Assembly: GCF_008312835.1 (NCBI RefSeq)
Contig: NZ_VSKS01000014.1
Span: 62,001 to 126,000 of the forward strand
Reading direction: 5' to 3'
DNA: 64,000 nucleotides
Source: Streptomyces marokkonensis
Lineage (GTDB): Bacteria > Actinomycetota > Actinomycetes > Streptomycetales > Streptomycetaceae
Shown one piece after another: positions 24,004 through 32,802 of the stretch. The notes below the pieces were generated by a model, which ran no database searches, had not been told where the DNA came from, and worked only from the letters and a program-made list of their open reading frames with translations. How positions within the stretch are numbered: position 1 is the first letter of the stretch; the number at the start of each line of letters is the position of its first letter. The position numbers and the translations under genes were made by a program.

Positions 24004-25221
24004 CTACAGTGCCTGGGCGGCCGGTTTCACCATGCCGCGGACCGTGCGGGACTTCACGAAGTCGCCCATCGCGGTCATCTCCCACTCGCCGGAGAACTGG
24101 CGGATCAGCTTCGCCATCATCACGCCCGTCTGCGGCTCGGCGCCGGTGAGGTCGAAGCGGACCAGTTCCTCGCCCGTGGTGGCGTCCAGCAGGCGGCAGT
24201 AGGCCTTGGCGACCTCCGTGAACTTCTGGCCGGAGAAGGAGTTGACCGTGAAGACCAGGCCGCTGACCTCCATGGGAAGACGGCCGAGGTCGACGGTGAT
24301 CACCTCGTCGTCACCGCCGCCCTCGCCGGTGAGGTTGTCGCCGGAGTGGCGGATCGCGCCGTTCACGATCTGGAGCTTGCCGAAGTAGCAGCTGTCGATG
24401 TGGTTGCGCTGCGGGCCGTAGGCGATGACCGAGGCGTCCAGGTCGATGTCCTTGCCGCGGTAGGCCGGCTCCCAGCCGAGGCCCATCTTGACCTGGGAGA
24501 GCAGCGGGCGGCCGCCCTTCATCAGGGAGACGGTCTGGTTCTTCTGCAGGCTGACCCGGCCCTTGTCGAGGTTGATCTTCCCGGTGCCGGGGGCGGCGGC
24601 GGGCGGGGCCGGTGCCGGGGGCGCGGCGGGGGCGGGGGGTGCCTGCGGGGCGGACATCGGCGGGGCGGGCGGGGCGGCCGGCGGCGCGGGCGGGGCCACG
24701 GGCTGGGCGGGGGCGGCCGGTTCCTCGACCGTGACGCCGAAGTCCGTGGCGATGCCGGCCAGACCGTTGGCGTAGCCCTGGCCGACGGCACGGGCCTTCC
24801 AGGCGCCGTTGCGGAGGTAGATCTCCACGATCACCAGTGCCGTCTCATCGCCGAGGCGCGGGGGTGTGAAGGTGGCCAGGACGGCGTTGTCGTCCGCGTT
24901 GCGGATGGTGGCCGTCGGCTCGATGCCCTGGAACGTCTGGCCGGCGGCGTCGGGGCTCGCGGTGACGACGATCTTCTCGATGCCGGGGGGTACGGCCGTG
25001 GTGTCGACCGTGATGGCGTCGGGGGTGGTGCCGCCGCCGGAGCGGTAGGTCACGCCCGGGCCGGCGGGCTGGTTGTAGAAGATGAAGTCGTCGTCGGAGC
25101 GCACCTTGCCGTCGGCGGTGAGCAGCAGGCCCGATACGTCTAGCCGCACGGGGGCGGCGACGTCCACCGTCACTCGGGCGGTGGGGAGAGGGATGTTCGA
25201 GCCGGGGGTCATAGCTGTCAT
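24004..25221 (-). CDS. TerD-family protein with two TerD domains
   Basis: A 405-aa protein. The first TerD-like domain is at about 5-165 (DDFIFYNQP, then GDETALVIVEIYLRNGAWKAR and the GYANGL end). A Pro/Ala-rich linker of about 55 residues follows, then a second, TerD-related domain (LLSQVKMGLGWEPAYRGKDIDLDASVIAYG, FTVNSFSGQKFTEVAKAYCRL). D-x-D calcium-binding residues are visible in the second. TerD proteins belong to tellurite/stress-response membrane-associated complexes. Start ATG at 25221 or 25212. It faces rsr, an interesting stress-gene neighbour. Confidence 0.9.
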   Translation of the reverse strand: MTAMTPGSNIPLPTARVTVDVAAPVRLDVSGLLLTADGKVRSDDDFIFYNQPAGPGVTYRSGGGTTPDAITVDTTAVPPGIEKIVVTASPDAAGQTFQGIEPTATIRNADDNAVLATFTPPRLGDETALVIVEIYLRNGAWKARAVGQGYANGLAGIATDFGVTVEEPAAPAQPVAPPAPPAAPPAPPMSAPQAPPAPAAPPAPAPPAAAPGTGKINLDKGRVSLQKNQTVSLMKGGRPLLSQVKMGLGWEPAYRGKDIDLDASVIAYGPQRNHIDSCYFGKLQIVNGAIRHSGDNLTGEGGGDDEVITVDLGRLPMEVSGLVFTVNSFSGQKFTEVAKAYCRLLDATTGEELVRFDLTGAEPQTGVMMAKLIRQFSGEWEMTAMGDFVKSRTVRGMVKPAAQAL

Positions 25222-25300
25222 GCCGGGTGAACGAGCGGGGGCGCTTTACCGTTCCCTTACCTGGTCCGATCGGGGGCGGCGGGACCGGGAGGGTGGTTCG

Positions 25301-25401
25301 CCCCGCCGCCCCTTCCCGTCCCACCCCGGGGGCGCTGCCCGCGGACCCCCGCTCCTCAGAAGCCGGAGGGGCTGATTTCGGGAAGGGAAGGGGCGGCGGG
25401 G
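25301..25401. repeat. Long inverted repeat between the TerD and dehydrogenase genes
   Basis: The 17-nt arms at 25301-25317 and 25385-25401 are perfect complements. The loop holds a G/C repeat (gggggcgctgcccgcggaccccc) of the kind common between Streptomyces genes. It may end the polyol operon transcript, which runs toward it. Confidence 0.6.
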
Positions 25402-25413
25402 GCGTGAGGAGTC

Positions 25414-26403
25414 CTAGGGGACCACCACGATCTTCCGGCCCACGCCCGCCGCGAACTGGTCCAGGGCCTGGGGGTACTGGTCCAGGGGGAGGCGGTCGCT
25501 GATGAAGACGTCCGGGTCCAGGACGCCACCGGCGAAAAGCTCCGCCGCGCGTTCGTAGCTGTGCAGGACAGCCATGGAACCCGTGATCGTGATCTCCTGG
25601 TTGTAGATCCGGTACGGATCGATCTGCACGCGCGTCGCGTAGTCGGCGACGCCGAACTGCAGGAACGTACCGGCTTTGGAGACACGGTCCAGCCCGTCCT
25701 GGATCGCCGCCGCGTTCCCCGTCGCGTCGATGACGAGGTCCCACCCCTGCGGCCGGTCCAGCTCGTCCGGCGTCGCCGCCGCCGCGGAGACCCCCAGCTG
25801 CCGCGCCGTCTCCAGCCGCGCGGCGTTCAGGTCCACCATGTCCACGCTCGCCGCCCCGGTCCGCTTGGCCAGCTCCAGCATCATCAGCCCCATGGTCCCG
25901 GAGCCGTAGATCAGGACGTGGGCACCGAGACGGGACTGGAGCACGTCGTAGCCGCGGACCGCGCAGGAGAGGGGCTCGATCAGCGCGGCGTCCTGCGTGC
26001 GGACGTGCTCGGGCAGCTTGACGCAGTTCGCCACGGGCGCCACCGCGTACTGGGCCGCGCCACCCGCCGCGGTGACGCCGATCGCGGCCCAGCGTTCGCA
26101 GAGGTTGTTGTGGCCGGTACGGCAGTAGCGGCACTCGTGGCAGTAGAGGGAGGGGTCCACCGCGACCTGGTCGCCGACCGACACCTCCGTGACGCGCGAG
26201 CCGACGCCGACCACCTCGCCGGCGAACTCGTGTCCCGGCACGATCGGGAGCCTGGGGGCGAACTCGCCCTGGAGGATGTGCAGGTCCGTGCCGCACAGTC
26301 CGCAGGCCGCGACCTCGACGACGACGTCGCGCGGCCCTGGCGTCGGGTCCGGGACCTCGGCGACGACGGCCTTGCCCACGGACTCGATGACGGCGGCCTT
26401 CAT
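25414..26403 (-). CDS. Zinc-dependent polyol/alcohol dehydrogenase (MDR family)
   Basis: A 329-aa medium-chain dehydrogenase. The catalytic zinc region is ACGLCGTD plus GHEFAGEVV. The structural zinc loop has four cysteines (CHECRYCRTGHNNLC). The Rossmann segment VLIYGSGTMGLMMLELAKR and VDMVDLNAAR suggest NAD preference. It is the last gene of a sugar-alcohol importer operon, overlapping the permease stop by 4 bp. It probably oxidises the imported polyol (sorbitol or mannitol type), inferred from family and context. Confidence 0.9.
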   Translation of the reverse strand: MKAAVIESVGKAVVAEVPDPTPGPRDVVVEVAACGLCGTDLHILQGEFAPRLPIVPGHEFAGEVVGVGSRVTEVSVGDQVAVDPSLYCHECRYCRTGHNNLCERWAAIGVTAAGGAAQYAVAPVANCVKLPEHVRTQDAALIEPLSCAVRGYDVLQSRLGAHVLIYGSGTMGLMMLELAKRTGAASVDMVDLNAARLETARQLGVSAAAATPDELDRPQGWDLVIDATGNAAAIQDGLDRVSKAGTFLQFGVADYATRVQIDPYRIYNQEITITGSMAVLHSYERAAELFAGGVLDPDVFISDRLPLDQYPQALDQFAAGVGRKIVVVP

Positions 26404-27278
26404 TTCACGGCTCCCAACGACAGGCCCTGGACGAGTTTGTCCTGGGCGGCGAACCCCGCGGCGAGCACCGGCAGGGAGATGACGAGCGACGCGGCGCACA
26501 CCTTGGCCAGGAACAGGCCCTGGCTGGTGATGAAGCCGGTCAGGAAGACGGGGGCGGTCTCGGCGACCACGCCCGTCAGGACCCGGGCGAAGAGCAGTTC
26601 GTTCCAGCTGAAGATGAAGCAGATCAGCGCTGTCGCCGCGATGCCGGGCAGGGCGATCGGCGCGACCACGCGGGTCAGCACGGTCGGCAGTTTCGCGCCG
26701 TCGATCTGGGCCGCCTCGATGATCGCGACCGGTACCTCGGAGAGGAAGGACTGCATCATCCACACCGCGATCGGCAGGTTCATCGCCGTGTAGAGGATGA
26801 CCAGCGCCCAGATGTTGTCGAGCAGGCCCGTGTTCTTCGCGAAGAGATAGATGGGCAGCAGACCGGCCACCAGCGGCAGCATCTTGGTGGACAGGAAGAA
26901 GAACAGGACGTCGGTCCACTTCTTCACCGGCCGGATGGACAGCGCGTACGCGGCGGGGACGGCCAGGAGCAGCGTCAGCAGCGTGGAGACCACCGAGGCG
27001 GTCATGGAGTTGATCAGCGCGGGCCAGGGGCTGGCTCCGCCGGTCAGGCCGAAGAACTCGCGGTAGCCGTCCAGCGTCAGCGGGGCGGTCACCGAGGGTG
27101 GGTTGGTGGCCGCGTCCGCCTCCGAGTGGAAGGACGTGAGGACCATCCACAGCAGGGGCAGCACGAAGACGAGGCCGGCCAGCCAGGCGACGATTCCCAG
27201 GGCGCCCGCCCGGAGCCTGCCGCCGGGCCGGGCCCGCCGGGCCTGGACGGTCGCGGTGGTGGTGGCGACGGTGGCCAT
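26400..27278 (-). CDS. ABC sugar/polyol importer permease, MalG type
   Basis: A 292-aa protein with six membrane segments and the EAA loop EVPVAIIEAAQIDGAKLPTV near the C-terminus, where the ATPase docks. The ATPase is not encoded here; in Streptomyces a shared MsiK-type ATPase normally serves such importers. The ATG overlaps the MalF-type gene's stop, and its own stop overlaps the dehydrogenase ATG. Confidence 0.92.
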   Translation of the reverse strand: MATVATTTATVQARRARPGGRLRAGALGIVAWLAGLVFVLPLLWMVLTSFHSEADAATNPPSVTAPLTLDGYREFFGLTGGASPWPALINSMTASVVSTLLTLLLAVPAAYALSIRPVKKWTDVLFFFLSTKMLPLVAGLLPIYLFAKNTGLLDNIWALVILYTAMNLPIAVWMMQSFLSEVPVAIIEAAQIDGAKLPTVLTRVVAPIALPGIAATALICFIFSWNELLFARVLTGVVAETAPVFLTGFITSQGLFLAKVCAASLVISLPVLAAGFAAQDKLVQGLSLGAVK

Positions 27279-28222
27279 CAGCGGGACACCTCCTCGCGGA
27301 AGAGCGACGACACCACGCGCAGCGCGAAGGTCGCCAGGATGAGCGAGCCGATCACGACGATGACCCCGGCCGCGGAGGCGAGACCGTTCTCGTGCGCCTG
27401 GTAGAAGGTCTGGTAGATCGTGTAGGGCAGGTTGGCGGTGCCCAGGCCGCCGGAGGTGATGGTGAACACCGCGTCGAAGTTCTGCACGATGTAGATCGAG
27501 CCGAGCAGCACGCCCAGTTCGAGGTAGCGGCGCAGATGCGGCAGCGTGATGTGGACGAACACCTGCCAGTCGCTCGCGCCGTCCATCCGGGCCGCCTCGA
27601 TCAGCTGGGGGTCGCGGCTCTGCAGTCCGGCGAGCAGGATCAGCATCATGAACGGGGTCCACTGCCAGATCAGCGAGGCCTCCACCGCCACCAGCGGCAT
27701 CTCGGAGATCCAGTCCGGCTGTGCCGCGCCGTCCCCGCCGATCGCGTGCAGGATGCCGTTGAACAGCCCGTATTCCGGGTTGAACAGCACGTGTTTCCAC
27801 AGCAGCGCGGCGGCGACCGGGACCAGCAGGAACGGTGCGATGAGCATGGTGCGCACCGCCGCCCGGCCGCGGAAGCGGCGGTTGAGGAGCAGTGCGAGCA
27901 GCAGCCCGAGGAGCAGGCTGACCAGCACCACGGTGACGGTCAGCAGGATGGTCGTCCAGATCGACTTCCGCAGGGCCGGGTCGCTCAGCACCTCGCCGTA
28001 GTTGGCGAAGCCGGCGAAGCGGCGGTCGTCCGGGTAGAGCGCGTTCCAGTCGAGGAACGAGATCACCAGTGTGGCCACGAACGGCAGCTGCGTCACGACG
28101 ATCATGAAGATCAGCGCGGGCAGGAGGGGCGCGCGGGTGGCCCAGGCGCGCATGCGGTTCGGCCGGGGGGCCGCCGGCCGCACAGGAGCGGCGGCGGCGC
28201 GGGCCGGGCTGGTCAGGGTCAT
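27278..28222 (-). CDS. ABC sugar/polyol importer permease, MalF type
   Basis: A 314-aa protein with an Ala/Pro-rich N-terminus, then six membrane segments and the EAA loop RDPQLIEAARMDGASDWQVF. It pairs with the MalG-type permease downstream. Start and stop codons overlap the flanking genes by 1-4 bp, so the four genes form one tightly coupled operon. Confidence 0.92.
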   Translation of the reverse strand: MTLTSPARAAAAPVRPAAPRPNRMRAWATRAPLLPALIFMIVVTQLPFVATLVISFLDWNALYPDDRRFAGFANYGEVLSDPALRKSIWTTILLTVTVVLVSLLLGLLLALLLNRRFRGRAAVRTMLIAPFLLVPVAAALLWKHVLFNPEYGLFNGILHAIGGDGAAQPDWISEMPLVAVEASLIWQWTPFMMLILLAGLQSRDPQLIEAARMDGASDWQVFVHITLPHLRRYLELGVLLGSIYIVQNFDAVFTITSGGLGTANLPYTIYQTFYQAHENGLASAAGVIVVIGSLILATFALRVVSSLFREEVSR

Positions 28223-29586
28223 GATGCCTCGTACTTCTCGGCGACGGCCTCGGCGAGCTTCTGGGCCTTCGTCAGGGCGCTGTCGACCGACTGGCGCCCG
28301 GCGATGGCGGCGCTGATCTCCTGGGAGAACTTGGTGCCCAGGTCGGTGAACTCGGGGATGCCGACGAACTGGATGCCGGGCGCGGGCCGGGGCTGCACGC
28401 CCGGGTTCTCGGGCTTGGCGTTCGCGATGGCGTCCCGGGTGACGTCGGCGAAGGCGGCGGCCTGCTCGCGGTACTCCGGGATGTCGTAGGTCGACGCGCG
28501 CTTGCCGGCCGGCACGTTCGCCCAGCCGATCTTCTCGCCGACGAGCTTCTCGTACTCCTTGCCGGACGCCCACGAGATGAATTTCCAGGCGTCCTCGGCG
28601 TTGTCGGACGCTTTCTGGATGCCCCACGCCCAGGTGTAGAGCCAGCCCGAGCTCTCCGTCTTCTCGACCGGGGCGGGGACGTATCCGATCTTGCCCTTGA
28701 CCGGCGAACCGTCCGCCTCCAGGGAGCCCGCGCCGGCCGTGGCGTCGTACCACATGGCCGTCTTGCCCTGGGTCATGTTGTTCAGGCACTCGGCGTAGCC
28801 CGACTGTGCCGCGCCGGCCTCACCGTGCTCACGGACCAGGTCGACGTAGAAACGCGTGGCCTCCTTGAACTCCTTGGAGTCCAGCCCGGCCGTCCAGTCC
28901 TCGTCGAACCAGGTGCCGCCGAAGGTGTTGACGACCGTGGTGAGCGGGGCCGTCACCTCGCCCCAGCCGGGCAGGCCGCGCAGGCAGATGCCCTTCATCC
29001 CGGGGCTCGAGCCGTCCACCTTCGCGGCGAGGCCGGCGACCTGCGTCCAGGTGGGCTTCTCCGGCATGCTCAGCCCTTCCTTCTCGAAGACGTCCTTGCG
29101 GTACATCAGGAAGGAGGACTCGCCGTAGAACGGCTCGCCGTAGAGCTTGCCGTCCTCCGCGGTGAGCGCCTTGGTCATCGGCGGCAGGATGTCGTCCTGG
29201 TCGAAGGCCGGGTCGCCCTCGACGTAGGAGTCCAGGGAGTGGAGCCAGCCGTTCTTGGCGTAGATCGGGATCTCGTAGTTGCTGAGTGTCGCGATGTCGT
29301 ACTGGCCGGCCTGGTTGGCGAAGTCCTGGCTGATCTTGTCCCTGACATCGTTCTCCGGCAGCACCGTGAAGTTCACCTTGATGCCGGTGTCCTTGGTGAA
29401 GTTGGCCTCGGTGAGCTTCTGCAGCTCGACCATCTGCGGGTTGTTGACCATCAGGACGTTGATGGAGCGGCCGTCGGACGACCCGGACCCGCCGGCACCC
29501 GAGCAGGCGGCGAGCGGAGTGATCAGTGCCCCTGCCGCGGCGACGGCGAAGAGGGTACGGGGTATGCGTCGGCTCTCGGTTCGCAT
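28219..29586 (-). CDS. ABC importer solute-binding lipoprotein (polyol/sugar)
   Basis: A 455-aa lipoprotein. The signal peptide ends in a lipobox with Cys (PLAACSGAG, about residue 28). The mature protein is a family 1 extracellular binding protein (INVLMVNNPQMVELQKLTEA, YDIATLSNYEIPIYA, AWGIQKASDNAEDAWKFISW). The ATG at 29586 (MRTESRR) puts the signal peptide at the N-terminus, unlike an upstream start at 29613. It is first in the operon that ends with the dehydrogenase at 25414, which implies a polyol ligand. Confidence 0.92.
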   Translation of the reverse strand: MRTESRRIPRTLFAVAAAGALITPLAACSGAGGSGSSDGRSINVLMVNNPQMVELQKLTEANFTKDTGIKVNFTVLPENDVRDKISQDFANQAGQYDIATLSNYEIPIYAKNGWLHSLDSYVEGDPAFDQDDILPPMTKALTAEDGKLYGEPFYGESSFLMYRKDVFEKEGLSMPEKPTWTQVAGLAAKVDGSSPGMKGICLRGLPGWGEVTAPLTTVVNTFGGTWFDEDWTAGLDSKEFKEATRFYVDLVREHGEAGAAQSGYAECLNNMTQGKTAMWYDATAGAGSLEADGSPVKGKIGYVPAPVEKTESSGWLYTWAWGIQKASDNAEDAWKFISWASGKEYEKLVGEKIGWANVPAGKRASTYDIPEYREQAAAFADVTRDAIANAKPENPGVQPRPAPGIQFVGIPEFTDLGTKFSQEISAAIAGRQSVDSALTKAQKLAEAVAEKYEAS

Positions 29587-29703
29587 GCGGTACTCCTGTG
29601 CGTATGGGGACAAAAGGGGAGCTGTGGGTTACGGCGGCCCGCACGGGGGCGGCAGGCCTGGTGGTGCGGGGACGTGATGCCGCGCCGGAGGGCGGCTCGG
29701 CCG

Positions 29704-30495
29704 TCAGGCGCGGATGACCTGGGGCCCCAGCAGGGAATAGCGGTGGGCTTCGGCGGTGGGGAGCAGGGTGCTGGTGACGATCGCTTCCAGCGTGCCGATC
29801 TCGGCGAAACGGCAGAAGCTGACCGCCCCGAACTTGGTGTGGACCCCCGCGAAGACGGTGCGCCGCGCCGACCGGACGGCCTGTGCCTTGACCTCGCTGA
29901 CCGCGGGATCGGGCGTGGTCAGGCCGTGTTCGCGGGAGATGCCGTTGGCGCCGATGTACGCCAGGTCTATGACGAATCCGGCCAGCATCTTCGTGGTCCA
30001 GTGGTCGACGGTCGCCAGCGTGCCGGCCCGGACCCGGCCGCCGAGCAGCAGGACCGAGACGTTCTCGGCCTCGGCGAGCGCGCCGGCGGTCGGCAGGGAG
30101 GCGGTGACCACGGTCAGCGGCCGGTCCCGGGGAAGGGCCTCGGCGATGAGCTGCGGGGTGAAGCCCTCGTCGACGAAAACCGTCTCGGCGTCCCCGAGCA
30201 GCTCGGCCGCGGTGGCCGCGATCCTGCGTTTCTCGGGGACATGGCTGGTGGCGCGGAAGGCGAGTGTCGTCTCGAAGCCGGCGCTCTCCACCGGGCAGGC
30301 GCCGCCATGGGTGCGGCGGAGCAGTCCGTGGTCCTCCAGGACGCGCAGGTCACGCCGGACGGTCTCCCTGGCCACGCCCAGATCGGCGGCGAGCGTGGTG
30401 ACCTCGACCGAGCCGGAGGCCCGCGCGACACGAACGATCTCGCGCTGGCGCTCCTCGGCGGTCCTCGCCGCTCTCGCCGTCGTCATCGCCGACAC
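29704..30495 (-). CDS. DeoR-family transcriptional regulator
   Basis: A 263-aa protein. The N-terminal DeoR HTH (RQREIVRVARASGSVEVTTLA, DLGVARETVRRDLRVLEDHGLL, RRTHGGA) is followed by the DeoRC sugar-phosphate sensor domain (FVDEGFTPQLIAEALP, IGANGIS, VFAGVHTKFG). It lies 117 bp upstream of the importer operon on the same strand and is its likely repressor. Start at 30495 (MSAMTT) or 30486. Confidence 0.9.
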   Translation of the reverse strand: MSAMTTARAARTAEERQREIVRVARASGSVEVTTLAADLGVARETVRRDLRVLEDHGLLRRTHGGACPVESAGFETTLAFRATSHVPEKRRIAATAAELLGDAETVFVDEGFTPQLIAEALPRDRPLTVVTASLPTAGALAEAENVSVLLLGGRVRAGTLATVDHWTTKMLAGFVIDLAYIGANGISREHGLTTPDPAVSEVKAQAVRSARRTVFAGVHTKFGAVSFCRFAEIGTLEAIVTSTLLPTAEAHRYSLLGPQVIRA

Positions 30496-30808
30496 CCGCT
30501 TCCGTACGGTCTTCCTTGCCTGATCGCCACCGGGGGGCGGGCAGGGCTGCCCGTTCGGGCCCGGTGGTGTCCATGGGGGAAGTTCTACAGCGGTGCTCGC
30601 CTGCTGAACAGGTCTGTTGCGAATCCGATGCTGCCCGCTTGTGCCCGTTTGGCCTGCCGGTTGCCCGTCTTCGACCTGCGCGACCGTGGGGCGGGACGTG
30701 AGAACGGGCAGTGCGGATGCCCGAATGCGGCGGCGGGCGGGCCCGTTCGGTGCCCGCCCGCCGCCGCATGCGACTGTTTCGCGCCGCCCTGGCGCGGGTG
30801 TTGCCTCG
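30496..30808. other. Intergenic region without a gene
   Basis: This 313-bp gap between the uronate dehydrogenase end and the DeoR gene holds no convincing frame. The stretch around 30590-30660 is somewhat A/T-richer and is probably the DeoR promoter. Gene-like open frames here are G/C-bias artefacts. Confidence 0.5.
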
Positions 30809-31618
30809 TCAGTACGGCCAGACGGGCGGGTCGGTGACGAAGTGGCCGCCCAGGCAGGCGTGCGCCGGGTCGTCCGGGTCCAGCTCGCCCTGCTCGGCGA
30901 TCAGCTTCCCGGCGTACGGCTCGGAGTTGTCCTGCGGGTCGTAGCCGAGCGCACGCGCCGAGGTGAGGTCCCACCACAGGCGGGTGTTGGCGGAGGAGCC
31001 GTGGACGACGGTGTGGCCGACGTTCTCGGCGGTCAGGGCGGCGTGGAAGAGGCGGGCGCCGTCGGCGGGACTCATCCACACCGAGAGCATGCGCACGCTG
31101 GTCGGCTCGGGGAAGCAGGAGCCGATGCGCACGGAGACGGTCTCCAGGCCGTGCTTGTCCCAGTAGAGCTGCGCGAGGTCCTCGCCGAAGCACTTGGACA
31201 GGCCGTAGAAGGTGTCCGGGCGGCGCGGGGTGTCGACCGGGATGAGGGGGTCGTCGCCCCGGGGGCGCGGGGTGTAGCCGACGGCGTGGTTGGAGGAGGC
31301 GAAGACGATGCGTCCGACGCCCTCCTCGCGTGCCGCCTCGTACAGGTTGTACGTGCCCTCGATGTTGGCCTTGAGGATCTTGTCGAAGGACGCTTCCAGG
31401 GAGATGCCCGCGAGGTGGACGATCGCGTCGACGCCGCGGACCGCCTCCCGCACGGCGTCCCTGTCGGCGAGGTCCGCGACGATCGCCTCCGGCTCGCCGT
31501 CGACGGGGCGCAGGTCGAGCAGGCGCAGCGCGTAGCCGTGGTCCGGGAGCAGTCCCCGCATCAGGGTGCCGAGGCCGCCGGCGGCGCCGGTGAGCAGAAC
31601 GGTGCGGGGAGCGGGCAT
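30809..31618 (-). CDS. udh: Uronate dehydrogenase (NAD-dependent)
   Basis: A 269-aa short-chain/epimerase-type protein. The nucleotide loop is TGAAGGLG (about 10-17), and the active-site residues are S109-N110-H111 (FASSNHAVGY) and Y138-x3-K142 (YGLSK). The SSNH-x-x-G-Y block and length match bacterial uronate dehydrogenases, which oxidise galacturonate or glucuronate to aldarolactones. The ATG at 31618 follows AAGGAG; an upstream start would add 24 unlikely residues. It is divergent from kdgD, which acts later in the same oxidative pathway. Confidence 0.85.
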   Translation of the reverse strand: MPAPRTVLLTGAAGGLGTLMRGLLPDHGYALRLLDLRPVDGEPEAIVADLADRDAVREAVRGVDAIVHLAGISLEASFDKILKANIEGTYNLYEAAREEGVGRIVFASSNHAVGYTPRPRGDDPLIPVDTPRRPDTFYGLSKCFGEDLAQLYWDKHGLETVSVRIGSCFPEPTSVRMLSVWMSPADGARLFHAALTAENVGHTVVHGSSANTRLWWDLTSARALGYDPQDNSEPYAGKLIAEQGELDPDDPAHACLGGHFVTDPPVWPY

Positions 31619-31688
31619 CCTCGGGTCTCCTTGCGGCGCCGGCCGTGGCGCACGTACATATGAGCGCACGGCATTCATATTCGTGGAC

Positions 31689-31718
31689 ACGCTAAGGAGG
31701 TGGGGCGCGGCGCGTCAA
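31689..31718 (-). promoter_or_regulatory. Promoter of udh: TTGACG-N18-TAGCGT
   Basis: On the minus strand, -35 TTGACG (31718-31713) and -10 TAGCGT (31694-31689) are 18 bp apart, 71 bp before the udh ATG. Just downstream are TCATATT and CATATGA sequences (31655-31681) that may be regulator half-sites. Confidence 0.65.
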
Positions 31719-31776
31719 GTATCCCCCATGTTCTCGGGGCGCGTGCGACTCCGCCGGTGTGCACGGGATGAGGTGC

Positions 31777-31806
31777 TTGACCGGCCTCCGTGGGGCGGCT
31801 TAGCGT
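31777..31806 (+). promoter_or_regulatory. Promoter of kdgD: TTGACC-N18-TAGCGT
   Basis: -35 TTGACC (31777-31782) and -10 TAGCGT (31801-31806) with an 18-bp spacer, the same pattern as the divergent udh promoter. The expected start is near 31813. Two TGGAC motifs follow (31825-31830 and 31844-31849) and a third lies in the udh leader. Confidence 0.65.
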
Positions 31807-31860
31807 AGTGCATGTTCAGAGATGTGGACGCCAATCAAGAATATGGACCAGGGAGAGCTT

Positions 31861-32802
31861 GTGACGTCAGCCCCTCTCGCCGCCCGACTCGATGCCCCCA
31901 GCGGGCCGCTGTTCTTCCCGGTCACCGCGTACGGGCCCGACGGCGCCGTCGATCCGGACACCTGCCGGCTCCACGTCCGGCGGGGGGTGGAGGCCGGGGC
32001 CGCCGCGGTGTTCGCCTGCTGCGGCACCGGTGAGTTCCACGCGCTGACGCCCGAGGAGTTCGACGCCTGCGTCCGGGCCGCCGTGGAGGCCGCGGAGGGC
32101 CGCGTCCCGGTCGTCGCCGGCGTCGGCTACGGCACCGCGCTGGCGGTCCGCTACGCGCGGCTCGCCGCGAGCGCCGGGGCCGACGGGCTGCTCGCCATGC
32201 CCCCGTACCTGGTCCGGGCGGGTCAGGAGGGCCTGCTGCGGCACTACCGCGAGGTGGCCGGGGCGACCTCGCTGCCCGTGATCGTCTACCAGCGCGACAA
32301 CGCCGTCCTCACGCCCGGGACCGTCGTCGGACTGGCCCGCACCGACGGGATCATCGGCCTGAAGGACGGCCTCGGCGACCTCGACCTGATGCAGCGGACC
32401 GTCAGCGCCGTGCGCGCGGAGGAGCCCGGGGACTTCCTCTACTTCAACGGGCTGCCCACCGCCGAACTCACCCAGCCCGCCTACCGGGGCCTCGGCATCA
32501 CCCTGTACTCCTCCGCGGTGTTCTGCTTCGCGCCCGAGATCGCCCTCGCCTGCCACACCGCCTTCCGCACCGGCGACGAGGCCACCGCGAACCGCCTGAT
32601 CGACGGCTTCTACCGGCCGTTCGCCGAACTGCGCGCCAAGGGCCACGGCTACGCCGTCTCCCTGGTCAAGGCCGGCGTGCGGATGCGCGGCCTCGACGTG
32701 GGGGAGGTGCGCCCCCCGCTGCACGAACCCGCCGGGGATCATGTCAAGCAGCTCGCTCAGCTGATCGAGCGGGGACACGCGCTGCTCGAGGAGGGCATGT
32801 GA
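31861..32802 (+). CDS. kdgD: 5-dehydro-4-deoxyglucarate dehydratase
   Basis: A 313-aa member of the DHDPS superfamily. The Schiff-base lysine is K168 (IGLKDGLGD) and the catalytic tyrosine Y143 lies in VYQRDNA, the KdgD-type motif replacing the PSRTG of DapA. FACCGTGEFHAL is the keto-acid-binding loop. It converts 5-keto-4-deoxyglucarate to alpha-ketoglutaric semialdehyde, CO2 and water. The GTG at 31861 follows GGGAGA by 4 nt. Divergent udh and a coupled downstream gene complete the unit. Confidence 0.88.
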   Translation: MTSAPLAARLDAPSGPLFFPVTAYGPDGAVDPDTCRLHVRRGVEAGAAAVFACCGTGEFHALTPEEFDACVRAAVEAAEGRVPVVAGVGYGTALAVRYARLAASAGADGLLAMPPYLVRAGQEGLLRHYREVAGATSLPVIVYQRDNAVLTPGTVVGLARTDGIIGLKDGLGDLDLMQRTVSAVRAEEPGDFLYFNGLPTAELTQPAYRGLGITLYSSAVFCFAPEIALACHTAFRTGDEATANRLIDGFYRPFAELRAKGHGYAVSLVKAGVRMRGLDVGEVRPPLHEPAGDHVKQLAQLIERGHALLEEGM

